Positions 1 to 8,895 of a stretch of 64,000 nt of DNA are shown here, one piece after another. A program made the position numbers and the translations under genes. Each line of letters begins with the position of its first letter. The stretch's first letter is position 1. The stretch lies in NCBI RefSeq assembly GCF_014203665.1, contig NZ_JACHJN010000008.1:248001-312000 (forward strand), read 5' to 3'. The notes under the pieces are model-generated. The model worked only from the letters and a program-made list of their open reading frames with translations, was not told the origin of the DNA and ran no database searches. This DNA comes from Saccharothrix tamanrassetensis. GTDB lineage: Bacteria > Actinomycetota > Actinomycetes > Mycobacteriales > Pseudonocardiaceae.

Positions 1-934
1 GCGGGACGTAGGGCACCAGCCGGGTGTTGTCGGGGATCCGCGGCAGGGCGGCCTTCTGCTCGTCGGTGATCGTGCCGATCAGCTCGATGTCCAGGTCGGA
101 CAGCGCGTCGAGCACCTCCTGCACGTCGACCGGGTAGCCGCCGGTCCGCTCGGTGACGGTCAGCCCCATGGTGATGGCCACCCGGGGCTTCTCCGGTTCG
201 TCCCACAGCCAGCGCGGCACCACCGCGGGCCCGCCGTACTGCACGTGGCGCATGTGCACGTTGTGCAGGTCCGCGCCCACGCTCAACGACCGGGGCAGCG
301 AGTCGATGGTGAAGTGGCCGGTGGCCATGTCCTCGGTGTACTCGCCACCGTGCTTGCGCGCGTAGCTGCCGAGCCAGCCGGCCAGCGGGTCGACCTGCTC
401 CTCCGGTGGTTGCTCCGGTTTGAGGCGCAGGTAGTGGTCGCGGGTGATGCCGTAGACGTCCGCGCCGATCAGCAGCCGGGCGTGCGCGGCGCCGCAGGCC
501 TTCGCGGCGATGCTCCCCGCCTGGGTGAGCGGTTCCCAGACGACCAGGTCCGGTTTCCAGGCCTTCGCGAACGCCACCAGGTCCGGGATCATCGGCACGT
601 TGCTCGTCTTGTGCCAGCGGATGGCGAGGTTCGCGTAGCCGTCGCGGAGGTGGTCCCAGGTGACGTCCTCGGGACGCATCTCGGCGGCGTCGTAGGGCTC
701 CGGCCAGCCCGACGTCCGGCCGCCCAGCCAGACGCCGACCCGGTTCAGGATCGCCCAGAGATCCAGGTCGCTGCCCACCGGCACGGCCGTCAGACCGGCC
801 TTGGTGACCTCGTCGACGAGCTTCGGCTGCACCGCGACGCGCACTTCGTGGCCCGCGGTGCGCAGCGCCCACGCGAGCGGCACCAGCATGAGGAGGTGGG
901 TCCGCTCGGCGTGACAGGTGAAAAGGACGCGCAT
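1..934 (-). CDS. Glycosyltransferase GT-a, partial (3' end beyond left edge)
   Basis: First of five tandem macrolide-type (GT-B fold) glycosyltransferases that transfer NDP-deoxysugars. The protein starts MRVLFTCHAERTHLLML and about 311 residues are visible before the window ends. The N-terminal acceptor domain shows the family signature LAWALRTAGHEV, followed by PDLVVWEPLTQAGSIAAKACGAAHARLL; the C-terminal NDP-sugar domain is cut off. It is the most divergent of the five, so it probably uses another sugar or acceptor. The ATG at 932-934 lies 22 bp after the stop of the upstream paralogue, consistent with one long operon. Sugar and acceptor specificity cannot be read from the sequence. Confidence 0.9.
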   Translation of the reverse strand, partial: MRVLFTCHAERTHLLMLVPLAWALRTAGHEVRVAVQPKLVDEVTKAGLTAVPVGSDLDLWAILNRVGVWLGGRTSGWPEPYDAAEMRPEDVTWDHLRDGYANLAIRWHKTSNVPMIPDLVAFAKAWKPDLVVWEPLTQAGSIAAKACGAAHARLLIGADVYGITRDHYLRLKPEQPPEEQVDPLAGWLGSYARKHGGEYTEDMATGHFTIDSLPRSLSVGADLHNVHMRHVQYGGPAVVPRWLWDEPEKPRVAITMGLTVTERTGGYPVDVQEVLDALSDLDIELIGTITDEQKAALPRIPDNTRLVPYVP

Positions 935-956
935 CGTCTCGTCTTTCCGGCCGGGA

Positions 957-2219
957 TCAGCGGGTGCGGAACTTGGCGGTCAGCTCTTCGAGCCGCGGCA
1001 CCAGTTCGTTGGGGGTGGGCGAGGTGTCGATCTCGTCGCGCAGCGCGACGGCGCGCTCGCGGAAACCGGGCTCGGTCAGCAGGCGCCGCACGGCGTCACG
1101 GATCTTGTCCCCGGTGGCCTCGCTCGTGTGGATGTCGAGGCCGGCGCCCTGCTCGGTGAGCAACCTGCCCAGGATCGGCTGGTCGTAGTGGTAGTGCACG
1201 GAGAGCTGCGGGACCGCGTTCAGGGCGGTGGTGGCCAGGGTGGCCGCCCCGCCGTGCTGGATGACCGCCGAGCAGGTGGGTGCGAGCGCGTGCCACGGCA
1301 CGTAGGAGACGATCCGCACGTTGTCCGGGACCTTGCCCAGCTTCGGCTGCTCGGCTTCGGCGACCGTGGCGACGATCTCGATGTCCAGCTCGCTGAGCTT
1401 CCCCAGGATCTCGGGCACCGAGACGTTGTAGGAGCCGTAGACCTCGGTGGCGCTCAGTCCCATGGTGAAGGCGACGCGGGGCTTCTCCGGCTTCTCCCAC
1501 AGCCACTTCGGGACGCTCGCCGGCCCGCCATAAGGCACGTACCGCGTCCGGACGTAGTCGAGGTCGGCTTCGACCTGCAGGCTCTTCGGGAACTGGTCGA
1601 TGGTGAAGTTCCCGGTGAACATGTCCTCGGAGAACTCGAAGCCGTACTTGCGGCCGTAGCCGGCGAACCAGTCGGCGACCGGGTCGGCCCGCTCCTCCGG
1701 CGGCTGCCGGTCGCGCAGCTTCCGGTACATCTCCCGCACCCCGCCGAAGACGTCGATGCCGAACAGCATCCTGGCGTGGGCGGCGCCGCAGGCCTTCGCG
1801 GCGATCGCCCCGGCGAAGGTGAGCGGTTCCCAGACGACCAGGTCGGGCTTCCAGGAGCGGGCGAACTCCACCAGGTCCGGGATGATCGGGAAGTTGCCGT
1901 ACCGGTGCCACAGGTTGGCCGCTCCGAGCATCCCCGGCTTGAGGTACTCCCAGGTGGCGTGCTCCGGGGTGTCGAAGGCGTCGTAGGGGGGCGGGATGCC
2001 GGGGCGCTCCGCTTGGAGCGCCTCCTCGGAGTCGGTCATCCGCAGGTCGCGGTCGCGGCCGACGGGAACCGCGGTGAGCCCGGCCTGGGTGATGGTGTCG
2101 GCGAACCTGGGCTGGCTGGCGAAGCGGACCTCGTGCCCCGCCGTGCGCAGGGCCCACGCCATCGGCACCAGGTACAGGAAGATGGCCTTTTCCGGATTGG
2201 CGGCGAACAGGATGCGCAT
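957..2219 (-). CDS. Glycosyltransferase GT-b (NDP-deoxysugar transferase)
   Basis: A 420-residue GT-B glycosyltransferase of the EryCIII/DesVII/SpnG type, starting MRILFAANPEKAIFLYLVP. The N-terminal acceptor domain includes PDLVVWEPLTFAGAIAAKACGAAHARML. The C-terminal donor domain carries the typical HGGAATL segment followed by a DQP motif that contacts the NDP-sugar. The ATG at 2217-2219 has GAGGGA upstream and matches the start seen in the paralogues. It is closest to the gene at 4819-6087, with a 112-base block identical in DNA (1567-1678 and 5429-5540), which implies recent duplication or gene conversion. Many relatives of this class need a P450-like helper protein; none is encoded in this window. 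Confidence 0.93.
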   Translation of the reverse strand: MRILFAANPEKAIFLYLVPMAWALRTAGHEVRFASQPRFADTITQAGLTAVPVGRDRDLRMTDSEEALQAERPGIPPPYDAFDTPEHATWEYLKPGMLGAANLWHRYGNFPIIPDLVEFARSWKPDLVVWEPLTFAGAIAAKACGAAHARMLFGIDVFGGVREMYRKLRDRQPPEERADPVADWFAGYGRKYGFEFSEDMFTGNFTIDQFPKSLQVEADLDYVRTRYVPYGGPASVPKWLWEKPEKPRVAFTMGLSATEVYGSYNVSVPEILGKLSELDIEIVATVAEAEQPKLGKVPDNVRIVSYVPWHALAPTCSAVIQHGGAATLATTALNAVPQLSVHYHYDQPILGRLLTEQGAGLDIHTSEATGDKIRDAVRRLLTEPGFRERAVALRDEIDTSPTPNELVPRLEELTAKFRTR

Positions 2220-2242
2220 CCTGGTGTCCCTCGGTGGTCGGT

Positions 2243-3505
2243 TCAGCGGGCGGTGAGTTCTTCGAGCGCGGAGACGATCTCGTTGGGGGTGGGCAGGGCG
2301 TGGATCTCGTCGCGCAGCGCGACGGCCCGTTCGCGGAAACCCGACTCCTTCAGCAGGTGGAGCACGCCGTCGCGCATGTTGGGTCCGGTGGCCTGCTCGG
2401 CGTCCACCACCAGCGCGGCCCCCTGCGCCCCCGCTCGGCGCGCCAGTTCGGGTTCGTCGAAGTCCCACGGCACGGTGAGCTGCGGGACGGCGTGCAGCGC
2501 GGTGGTGAGGAAGGTGCCGGGCCCCGCGTGGTTGATCACCGCGTCACAGGTCGGCACCAGCTCGTTCAGCGGTACGTAGGACACGAGCCGCGTGTTGTCC
2601 GGAACGCGTGCGAGCTTCCGCTGTTCCGACTCGGCGATCGTGGCGACGACCTCGATGTCGAGATCGGCCAGCGAGTCGAGGGTCTCCTGCGTGCTGAAGC
2701 TGTAGCCGCCGAAGCGCTCGGTGGCGGTGGTGCCGAGGGTGAGCGCGACGCGCGGCCGTCCGGGCCGGGTCCGCAGCCACGGGGGAGCGACGGCCCGCCC
2801 GTTGTAGGGCACGTAGCGCATCGGCAGGTAGTGCAGGTCGGCTTCCATGCGCAGCGAATCGGGCAGCTGGTCGATGGTGAACTCACCGGTGATCATGTCC
2901 TCGGTGAAGTCGAAGCCGTACTTGCGGCCGTAGCCGGCCAGCCAGTCGGCGAGCGGGTCGCCGTGGTTCTCGGGCGGTTGTTCCGCTTGGAGCCTCAGGT
3001 AGTTCCGACGGGCCACGCCGAAGACGTCGATGCTCCACAGCAGCCGCGCGTGCGCGGCGCCGCAGGCCTTGGCCGCGATCGCCCCGGCGTAGGTGTTGGG
3101 TTCCCAGACGACCAGGTCGGGTTCCCACGAGCGGGCGAAGTCCACCAGCCCGGCGACGATCGGGAAGTTGTCGAGCCGGTGCCAGGCGTTGAGGACGTAG
3201 TCGTAGCCGGCCTTCATCGTCTCGTAGTCGTGGTGCTCGGGCGCCAGCGCCGCGGTGTCGTACGGCGACGGCATCCCGGCGCGTCCCTCCTCGGTGCCCT
3301 CGGGGTCGAGGTCCGCCAACCGGCGCCAGCCGCCGTGGCCGCGGCCGACGGGCACCGCCGTCAGCCCGGCCTGGGTGACCACGTCGGTGAACGAGGGGTG
3401 GCAGGCGAACCGCACCTCGTGCCCCGCCGTGCGCAGCGCCCAGGCCAGCGGGACCATCGCCAGGAAGATGGTCTTTTCCGGATATGTCGTGAGAAGGACG
3501 CGCAT
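2243..3505 (-). CDS. Glycosyltransferase GT-c (NDP-deoxysugar transferase)
   Basis: A 420-residue GT-B glycosyltransferase, starting MRVLLTTYPEKTIFLAMVP. It is most similar to the neighbouring gene at 3511-4794: both share ARLLWSIDVFG, FTIDQLP, ALTLGTTATERFGGY and LADLDIEVVATIAESEQRKL. The donor domain has HAGPGTFLTTALHAVPQL and a DEPELARR motif. The chosen ATG (3503-3505) matches the conserved family start and has GAGG before it. An in-frame ATG at 3512-3514 would instead overlap the previous stop as ATGA, so translational coupling is possible. It is part of the five-gene minus-strand array and its specificity is unknown. Confidence 0.93.
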   Translation of the reverse strand: MRVLLTTYPEKTIFLAMVPLAWALRTAGHEVRFACHPSFTDVVTQAGLTAVPVGRGHGGWRRLADLDPEGTEEGRAGMPSPYDTAALAPEHHDYETMKAGYDYVLNAWHRLDNFPIVAGLVDFARSWEPDLVVWEPNTYAGAIAAKACGAAHARLLWSIDVFGVARRNYLRLQAEQPPENHGDPLADWLAGYGRKYGFDFTEDMITGEFTIDQLPDSLRMEADLHYLPMRYVPYNGRAVAPPWLRTRPGRPRVALTLGTTATERFGGYSFSTQETLDSLADLDIEVVATIAESEQRKLARVPDNTRLVSYVPLNELVPTCDAVINHAGPGTFLTTALHAVPQLTVPWDFDEPELARRAGAQGAALVVDAEQATGPNMRDGVLHLLKESGFRERAVALRDEIHALPTPNEIVSALEELTAR

Positions 3506-3510
3506 CGGCC

Positions 3511-4794
3511 TCATCCGTCGGTCCGGTACTCGGCGGTGAGCTCTTCGAGTCGGGGCACGAGCTCGTTGGGGCTGGGCAGCGCGCGGATCTCGTCGCGGAG
3601 CCGCGCGGCCCGTTCGCGGAACGACGGTTCTCCGAGGATCCGGAGCAGTCCGGCGCGGATCGCGGGGCCGGTGGCCCGGTCGGCGCGGATCATCAGGGTG
3701 GCGCCCTGCCCGGCCGCGCGCCGGGCCAGTTCGGGTTCGTCGAAGTCCCACGGCACGTTGAGCTGGGGCACACCGTGCACGGCGGTGGTGAGGAAGGTGC
3801 CGGGGCCGGTGTGGTTGATCACCGCGGTGCAGGTGGGCACCAGCGCGTGCAGTGGCACGTACGAGAAGACCCGCGTGTTGTCCGGGACGCGCGTGAGCTT
3901 CCGCTGTTCCGATTCGGCGATCGTGGCGACGACCTCGATGTCGAGATCGGCCAGCGAGTCGAGGATGTCCTGTGTTCGCACGGCGTAGCCGCCGAAGCGC
4001 TCGGTGGCGGTGGTGCCGAGGGTGAGCGCGACCCGCGGCCGTTCAGGTGGGGTCGTGAGCCACTTCGGCACGGTGGCCGGCCCGCCGTAAGGGATGTACC
4101 GCATCGGGAGGTAGTGCAGGTCGGCTGCCATCCGCAGCGATCCGGGGAGCTGGTCGATGGTGAACTGCCCGGTGACCATGTCCTCGGAGAACTCGAAGCC
4201 GTACCGGCGGGCGTAGCCGTCCAGCCACTCCCTGGGCGGGTCGGCCCGCGCTTCCGCGGGCTGCTCGGCCTTGCGCCGCAGGAAGAGGTCACGGGTCGCG
4301 CCGAAGACGTCGATGCTCCACAGCAGACGCGCGTGCGCGGCGCCGCAGGCCTTGGCCGCGATCGCCCCGGCGTAGGTGAGCGCCTCCCAGATGACCAGGT
4401 CCGGTTTCCAGGAACGGGCGAAGTCCACCAGCCCGGCGATCATCGGGAAGTTGTCGGGCCGGTGCCAGTGGACGACGCGGAGTTCGTAGGCGTTCCTGAA
4501 CTCCTCCCAGCCGATGTCGTCGCCACCGGGGAGCACGCAGTCGTAGGGAGTGGGCAGACCGACCCGGGTCTCCTCCAGCATCTCCTCGGACACACCGGTG
4601 TGCCGCAGCACCCGGAACAGGTCCCGGTCGCGGCCGACGGGAACGGCGGTGAGCCCGGCCTGCGTGATGGTGGCGGCGAAGTGCGGCTGGCCGGCCACCC
4701 GGACCTCGTGCCCGGCGGTGCGCAGCGCCCAGGCCAGCGGCACCAGGGACAGGAACATGCTCTTGTCCGGGTTGGCGGTGAGCAGGACGCGCAT
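3511..4794 (-). CDS. Glycosyltransferase GT-d (NDP-deoxysugar transferase)
   Basis: A 427-residue GT-B glycosyltransferase, starting MRVLLTANPDKSMFLSLVP. It carries the acceptor-domain block PDLVIWEALTYAGAIAAKACGAAHARLL and the donor-domain block HTGPGTFLTTAVHGVPQLNVPWDFDEPE. It is a close paralogue of the gene at 2243-3505; the blocks of near-identical DNA around the ALADLDIEVVATIAE region point to recent duplication. The leader before its ATG, GGAAGAACGAGACG, resembles that of the leftmost GT gene (GGAAAGACGAGACG), so control regions were copied as well. It ends 5 bp before the next start, so the genes are almost certainly co-transcribed. Confidence 0.93.
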   Translation of the reverse strand: MRVLLTANPDKSMFLSLVPLAWALRTAGHEVRVAGQPHFAATITQAGLTAVPVGRDRDLFRVLRHTGVSEEMLEETRVGLPTPYDCVLPGGDDIGWEEFRNAYELRVVHWHRPDNFPMIAGLVDFARSWKPDLVIWEALTYAGAIAAKACGAAHARLLWSIDVFGATRDLFLRRKAEQPAEARADPPREWLDGYARRYGFEFSEDMVTGQFTIDQLPGSLRMAADLHYLPMRYIPYGGPATVPKWLTTPPERPRVALTLGTTATERFGGYAVRTQDILDSLADLDIEVVATIAESEQRKLTRVPDNTRVFSYVPLHALVPTCTAVINHTGPGTFLTTAVHGVPQLNVPWDFDEPELARRAAGQGATLMIRADRATGPAIRAGLLRILGEPSFRERAARLRDEIRALPSPNELVPRLEELTAEYRTDG

Positions 4795-4818
4795 CGTCTC
4801 GTTCTTCCTGGCCGGGGG

Positions 4819-6087
4819 TCAGCGGGTGCGGTGCTTGGCGGTGAGTTCCTCGAGGAGGGGCACCAGTTCGTTGGGGCTGGGGGAGCTGCGGATCTCGTCG
4901 TGCAGCGCGACGGCGCGCTCCCGGAAGCCCGGTTCGGTGAGCAGGCGCCCGACCGCGTCCCGCACGTTCTCCCCGGTGACCCGGCTGGTGTGGATCTCCA
5001 GCCCGGCGCCCTGCCCGGCGAGCAGCTTCGCCAGGATCGGCTGGTCGTAGTGGTAGTGCAGGGAGAGCTGTGGGACCGCGTGCAGCGCCGTGGTGCCGAG
5101 GGTGGCGGCGCCCGCGTGGTGCACGACCGCCGAGCAGGTCGGCGCGAGGGCGTGCCAGGGCACGTAGGACACCAGGCGGATGTTGTCCGGAAGCCTGCCC
5201 AGCTTGGGCTGTTCGGCCTCCGAGACCGTGGCGACCACCTCGATGTCCAGCTCCGCCAAGGAGGTCAGCACCTCTTTGAACGGGATGTTGTACCCGGAGA
5301 AGATCTCCGTGGCGCTCAGCCCCATGGTGAACCCGACGCGAGGTCTCGCCGGCTTCTCCCACAGCCACTTCGGGACGACGGCCGGCCCGCCGTAGGGCAC
5401 GTACCGCATCCGCCGGTAGTCCAGGTCCGCTTCGACCTGCAGGCTCTTCGGGAACTGGTCGATGGTGAAGTTCCCGGTGAACATGTCCTCGGAGAACTCG
5501 AAGCCGTACTTGCGGCCGTAGCCGGCGAACCAGTCGGCGATCGGATCGGCCCGGTCCTCCGGCGGCTGCTGCTCCTTGAGCCGCCGGTACATCTCCCGCA
5601 CCCCGCCGTAGACGTCGATGCCGTTGAGCACCCTGGCGTGGGCGGCACCGCACGCCTTGGCGGCGATGGCCGCGGCGAACGAGAGCGGTTCCCAGAGGAT
5701 CAGGTCCGGCTGCCACGAACGGCAGAACGCCACCAGGTCCGCGATGATCGGGAAGTTGCTCACCCGGTGCCAGCCCTCGACCGCCTTGGCCATGCCGGGC
5801 TTGAGGTACTCCCAGGTGGCGTGCTCCGGCGTGTCGAAGGCGTCGTAGGGCTCCATGATGCCGACGCGCATCGATTCGAGCTTCTCCGGGTCGTTGGCCG
5901 TGATGCGCCACGGGTTCCGGTCGCTCCCGAGCGGTACGGCGGTCAGCCCGGCCTGGGTGATCACCCCGGCGAAGGCCGGCTGGCTGGCCACCCGGACCTC
6001 GTGCCCGGCGGTCCGCGCCGCCCACATCAGCGGCACCATGTAGTTGAAGATGGTCTTCTCGGGATTCAGCGCGAGCAGGATCCTCAC
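4819..6087 (-). CDS. Glycosyltransferase GT-e (NDP-deoxysugar transferase)
   Basis: A 422-residue GT-B glycosyltransferase, starting (GTG) with MRILLALNPEKTIFNYMVP. It is the first GT gene transcribed in the array and follows the sugar 4-ketoreductase by 12 bp. Acceptor-domain and donor-domain signatures are intact (AAIAAKACGAAHARVL; HHAGAATLGTTALHAVPQLSLHYHYDQP). It pairs with the gene at 957-2219, sharing FDTPEHATWEYLKPGM and a DNA block identical over 112 bases. The donor is probably one of the deoxy- or amino-deoxyhexoses made by the sugar genes in this cluster; which one cannot be told from sequence. Confidence 0.93.
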   Translation of the reverse strand: MRILLALNPEKTIFNYMVPLMWAARTAGHEVRVASQPAFAGVITQAGLTAVPLGSDRNPWRITANDPEKLESMRVGIMEPYDAFDTPEHATWEYLKPGMAKAVEGWHRVSNFPIIADLVAFCRSWQPDLILWEPLSFAAAIAAKACGAAHARVLNGIDVYGGVREMYRRLKEQQPPEDRADPIADWFAGYGRKYGFEFSEDMFTGNFTIDQFPKSLQVEADLDYRRMRYVPYGGPAVVPKWLWEKPARPRVGFTMGLSATEIFSGYNIPFKEVLTSLAELDIEVVATVSEAEQPKLGRLPDNIRLVSYVPWHALAPTCSAVVHHAGAATLGTTALHAVPQLSLHYHYDQPILAKLLAGQGAGLEIHTSRVTGENVRDAVGRLLTEPGFRERAVALHDEIRSSPSPNELVPLLEELTAKHRTR

Positions 6088-6099
6088 GATCGTCCTTCC

Positions 6100-7107
6100 T
6101 CAGTTCGCACCGCGCGCGGAACCCCGGGCGAAGGCGGTGGCCAGGCGGTCCAGGCCGTCGAGCAGCGCGACCCGCGGCGCCCAGCCGGTGGCCCGCTGGA
6201 ACGCGGACGGGTCGAGCACGAAGTCCAGCAGGTCCGTCGGCACCGAGTGCTCGGCCGGGGGCACCGAGACCACCGGGACGGGCGGTTCGCCGGTGGTGGT
6301 GGCGACCACCTTCGAGATCGTGGTGAACAGCTCGGCGATGCTGGTCGCCACGCCGGTGCCGATCAGCCACGAGCGGCCGGCCACCGCCTCGGCCGCGTCC
6401 AGCGCGGCGACGAAGGCGCGAGCCGCGTCGTCGACGCAGAGCAGGTCGCGGTTGACCGTGCCGTCGTGCCACATGGTCAGCGGCTCGCCGGTGAACGCCC
6501 GGCGCATCATCGCCGAGACCACGCCGCGGTCCAGGTCGGTGGAGTCCAGGCCCTGGGTGTAGAGGGTGGCCAGCCGCAACGCGGCACCGCGCAGCACGCC
6601 CTCCTCGCCGGCCGCCAGGATCGCCCGCTCGGCGGCCATCTTCTGCTTGTCGTAGGTGGTCAGCGGCTGGTCGACCTCGCTGCCGTCGATGCGGGCCGAG
6701 GTGGAGCGACCCACCTGCGACATCGAACCGGCCAGCAGCACCAGCGGCGGCTTCTCGGGCCGCTGCCGCCGGATCGCCTCGACGATGTCGTGCACCAGGC
6801 CGACGTTGACCCGCTCGGCCACCGGATCGGTGGCGGCCACCCGCCAGGTGCTGGCACCGGAGATCTGCGCGACCAGGTGGATCACCACGTCGGACCCGGC
6901 GATCGCCTCGGCCACCGCGCCGGGCCCGGTGAGGTCGACCTCGCGGGCATCGATCTCCGCCCGGGCACCCGGTGGCACCGCGGTGGGCCGGCGGCCGACG
7001 AGCCGCAGCCGGACCGGGCGCTCCGCCAGCACCCGGGTGACCGCGGTGCCGAGTAGCCCGGACGCGCCGAGCACGGTGATCAGTTGTTTCGCCGCTGATT
7101 TGCCCAC
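6100..7107 (-). CDS. NDP-hexose 4-ketoreductase (SDR family)
   Basis: A 335-residue extended short-chain dehydrogenase/epimerase, likely the stereospecific reductase that sets C-4 of a deoxysugar after the other modifications (EryBIV/UrdR/EvaE class). The Rossmann motif GASGLLG is at residues 14-20 and the catalytic pair Y152/K156 is present in TTYDKQK. Translation starts at GTG (7105-7107) behind a good AAGGAG site. It is the first gene of the unit continuing into the five glycosyltransferases. A palindrome of the cluster-wide type (7345-7360) lies 238 bp upstream. A general epimerase role is less likely given its neighbours. Confidence 0.8.
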   Translation of the reverse strand: MGKSAAKQLITVLGASGLLGTAVTRVLAERPVRLRLVGRRPTAVPPGARAEIDAREVDLTGPGAVAEAIAGSDVVIHLVAQISGASTWRVAATDPVAERVNVGLVHDIVEAIRRQRPEKPPLVLLAGSMSQVGRSTSARIDGSEVDQPLTTYDKQKMAAERAILAAGEEGVLRGAALRLATLYTQGLDSTDLDRGVVSAMMRRAFTGEPLTMWHDGTVNRDLLCVDDAARAFVAALDAAEAVAGRSWLIGTGVATSIAELFTTISKVVATTTGEPPVPVVSVPPAEHSVPTDLLDFVLDPSAFQRATGWAPRVALLDGLDRLATAFARGSARGAN

Positions 7108-7344
7108 GGGTTCTCCTTAAGGTCTTTCGAGTGCTGCCACCGGCGCGCGGAATCACGCCGGACAACGCGGACGAAATGCCCGGTTCGCGGCGTGGGAAAT
7201 CACGTGCTCGCGGTCGTGTCGGGTTTCCACTCGGGTTATCCGCGATTACCGGAAGCGGCCTCCGGGATTCGCGTTGTCCCGATTGTATTGCCCGGCCCGG
7301 ACCGCGCGTGCGGAAACCGGCCCCCGTTTTCTCCGGTGTTCGCG

Positions 7345-7360
7345 GTCCCGCTGGCGGGAC
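7345..7360. promoter_or_regulatory. Putative operator GTCCCGCTGGCGGGAC
   Basis: One of the recurring 16-bp palindromes in the cluster. It lies in the 257-bp gap between the aldo-keto reductase stop and the 4-ketoreductase/glycosyltransferase operon. It starts only 4 bp beyond the reductase stop, so a hairpin role there cannot be excluded. Confidence 0.6.
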
Positions 7361-7364
7361 GGCG

Positions 7365-8360
7365 TCAGCCCCTGGTCATCTCCGGGACCTCCGAGGTGGC
7401 GAACCGGGTCCGGTCCCAGATCATCTCGCCGGTGGCCGCGGGCAGGTTGTCGATGTCGTGCAAATCCTCCTCGGTGAGCCGGAGATCCACGGCGGCGGCG
7501 TTCTCCTCCAGCCAGCGCAGGTGCCGGGTGCCCGGGATCGGCACCACGTTGTCGCCCCGGGTCAGCGTCCAGGCGATCGCCACCTGGGCCGGGGTGGCCC
7601 CGTGCCGCGCGGCCACCTTGCGCAGACCCTGCACGATGGCGTGGTTGGTGCGCATCGCGTCGGAGGCGAACCGCGGATCCCGCTTCCGGGAGTCGTCCGC
7701 CTCGAGCTGGTCGTGTTCGAGCCGCCCGGACAGGTAACCCCGGCCGATGGGCGCGAAGGCGAGGAAGCCCACGCCGTTCTTCCGCGCCCAGGGCAGGATG
7801 TCGTCGAGGCTGTGCGTGACCCACACGGACAGCTCGTACTGGACGGCCGTGATCGGGAAGATCGAGTGGACCTGCTCCAGCTCCTCGCGGGTGGCGTGCG
7901 AGATGCCGAGCCGGCGCACCTTGCCCTCGCTGACCAGGTCGCTCAGCGCGCCCCACGACTCGGCGAGGGGCACGGCGGGATCGACCCGGTGCAGCTGGTA
8001 CAGGTCGATGGCCTCGACCCCGAGCCGGCGCAGCGAGCCCTCGCAGGCCGACCGCAGGTAGTCCGGTCTGCCGTTGCGGCCGAACCGGCCGTCCGGCCGG
8101 GCCACCAGACCGCACTTGGTCGCGATCCGCACCTGGTCCCGGTGGGCGGCGAGCGCCCGCCCGAGCAGCCGCTCGTTGCTGAACGGGCCGTAGGCGTCCG
8201 CGGTGTCGAAGAGGTCTATCCCGAGTTCGACCGCACGGCCGATCACCCGGATCGACTCGTCGTCGTCCCTTTCCTTCGGTCCGTATCCGTGCGACATCGA
8301 ACTACAGCCGAGGCCGATCTCGCTCACAGAAAAGCTGTCGGTGAGTTTTGTGGTACGCAT
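7365..8360 (-). CDS. Aldo-keto reductase, probable deoxysugar reductase
   Basis: A 331-residue NAD(P)H-dependent aldo-keto reductase starting MRTTKLTDSFSVSEIGLG. The family tetrad is complete: D52 and Y57 (DTADAYGP), K82 (TKCG) and H124 (QLHR). The C-terminal cofactor block IPGTRHLRWLEENAAAVDLRL is also present. The ATG at 8358-8360 has GGGGA upstream. Relatives in deoxysugar clusters (EryBII, TylCII) reduce the product of the 2,3-dehydratase. The same role is plausible here, but a more general reductase cannot be excluded. It is transcribed separately from the genes on both sides. Confidence 0.8.
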   Translation of the reverse strand: MRTTKLTDSFSVSEIGLGCSSMSHGYGPKERDDDESIRVIGRAVELGIDLFDTADAYGPFSNERLLGRALAAHRDQVRIATKCGLVARPDGRFGRNGRPDYLRSACEGSLRRLGVEAIDLYQLHRVDPAVPLAESWGALSDLVSEGKVRRLGISHATREELEQVHSIFPITAVQYELSVWVTHSLDDILPWARKNGVGFLAFAPIGRGYLSGRLEHDQLEADDSRKRDPRFASDAMRTNHAIVQGLRKVAARHGATPAQVAIAWTLTRGDNVVPIPGTRHLRWLEENAAAVDLRLTEEDLHDIDNLPAATGEMIWDRTRFATSEVPEMTRG

Positions 8361-8431
8361 TTGTGTCCCCAACCTATTAACCTGAAAGAGTGCGGTTGCC
8401 GCTCTTTGAGAGTAAAGTTGCTGGGTCAGTG

Positions 8432-8449
8432 GCTTGCCGACCGGCAAGC
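8432..8449. promoter_or_regulatory. Inverted repeat GCTTGCCG-AC-CGGCAAGC
   Basis: A perfect inverted repeat with 8-bp arms and a 2-bp centre, 72 bp upstream of the aldo-keto reductase ATG. Size and symmetry are those of a TetR-type operator. It differs from the recurring GTCCCGCYGGCGGGAC palindrome. Confidence 0.45.
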
Positions 8450-8736
8450 AGGTGTTCCGGAACACTGCCGCGACGGGCGATCCGGGTTCCGCTGGAGAAC
8501 CCGTTCGCACGCGTACCGGGCAGTGCGCTCGTCCTGAGTGCGGCAGGCGTGCCGACGGTTATCCGGTTGGTAGGCGACCGCTGCGCCCTTGTTTATGCTC
8601 GAAGACTACCGCAACTCGCACGGTTATGCGGCTGTCCTGCCCGGGCTTGCTGAATGCCCGTGATTTCTCCGGATGTGGCGGATCGGCGTGTGGTGGATAT
8701 GAATCGGGTCGTGATGATTCGACCCGTTGGTCGACA

Positions 8737-8752
8737 AGCCCGCCGGCGGGAT
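8737..8752. promoter_or_regulatory. Degenerate copy of the cluster operator
   Basis: AGCCCGCCGGCGGGAT matches 13 of 16 positions of GTCCCGCCGGCGGGAC and keeps the perfect 12-bp palindromic core. It lies 377 bp upstream of the aldo-keto reductase start. Confidence 0.4.
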
Positions 8753-8865
8753 GTCCAGGTGCCGATGCGGGGAGAAGTCGTCCGATGACCCGGTGGAGTC
8801 CCTGTTCCGGCGACCGCGCGCAGGCTCCTGAGCAGCTCCGGCAGCCGGCCGTGTCGCTTGGGAAA

Positions 8866-8895
8866 CGTGGGACGTGGGACGCGGAACGTGGGACG
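8866..8895. repeat. Short direct repeat CGTGGGACG, three copies
   Basis: CGTGGGACG occurs at 8866-8874, 8873-8881 (overlapping by two bases) and 8887-8895, in non-coding DNA just downstream of the YdbT-like gene. It looks like a simple-sequence expansion; no function is suggested. Confidence 0.6.

Noticed and set aside
3775..7056. Very long open frame on the plus strand opposite the glycosyltransferases
   Set aside because: It is the antisense frame of clearly recognisable glycosyltransferase and reductase genes, with a composition (Arg, Gly, Val, His) typical of high-GC shadow frames and no recognisable domain.
8866..8895. Candidate CRISPR-like repeat
   Set aside because: Only three 9-bp repeats, with overlap and no regular spacers, and no cas genes nearby.
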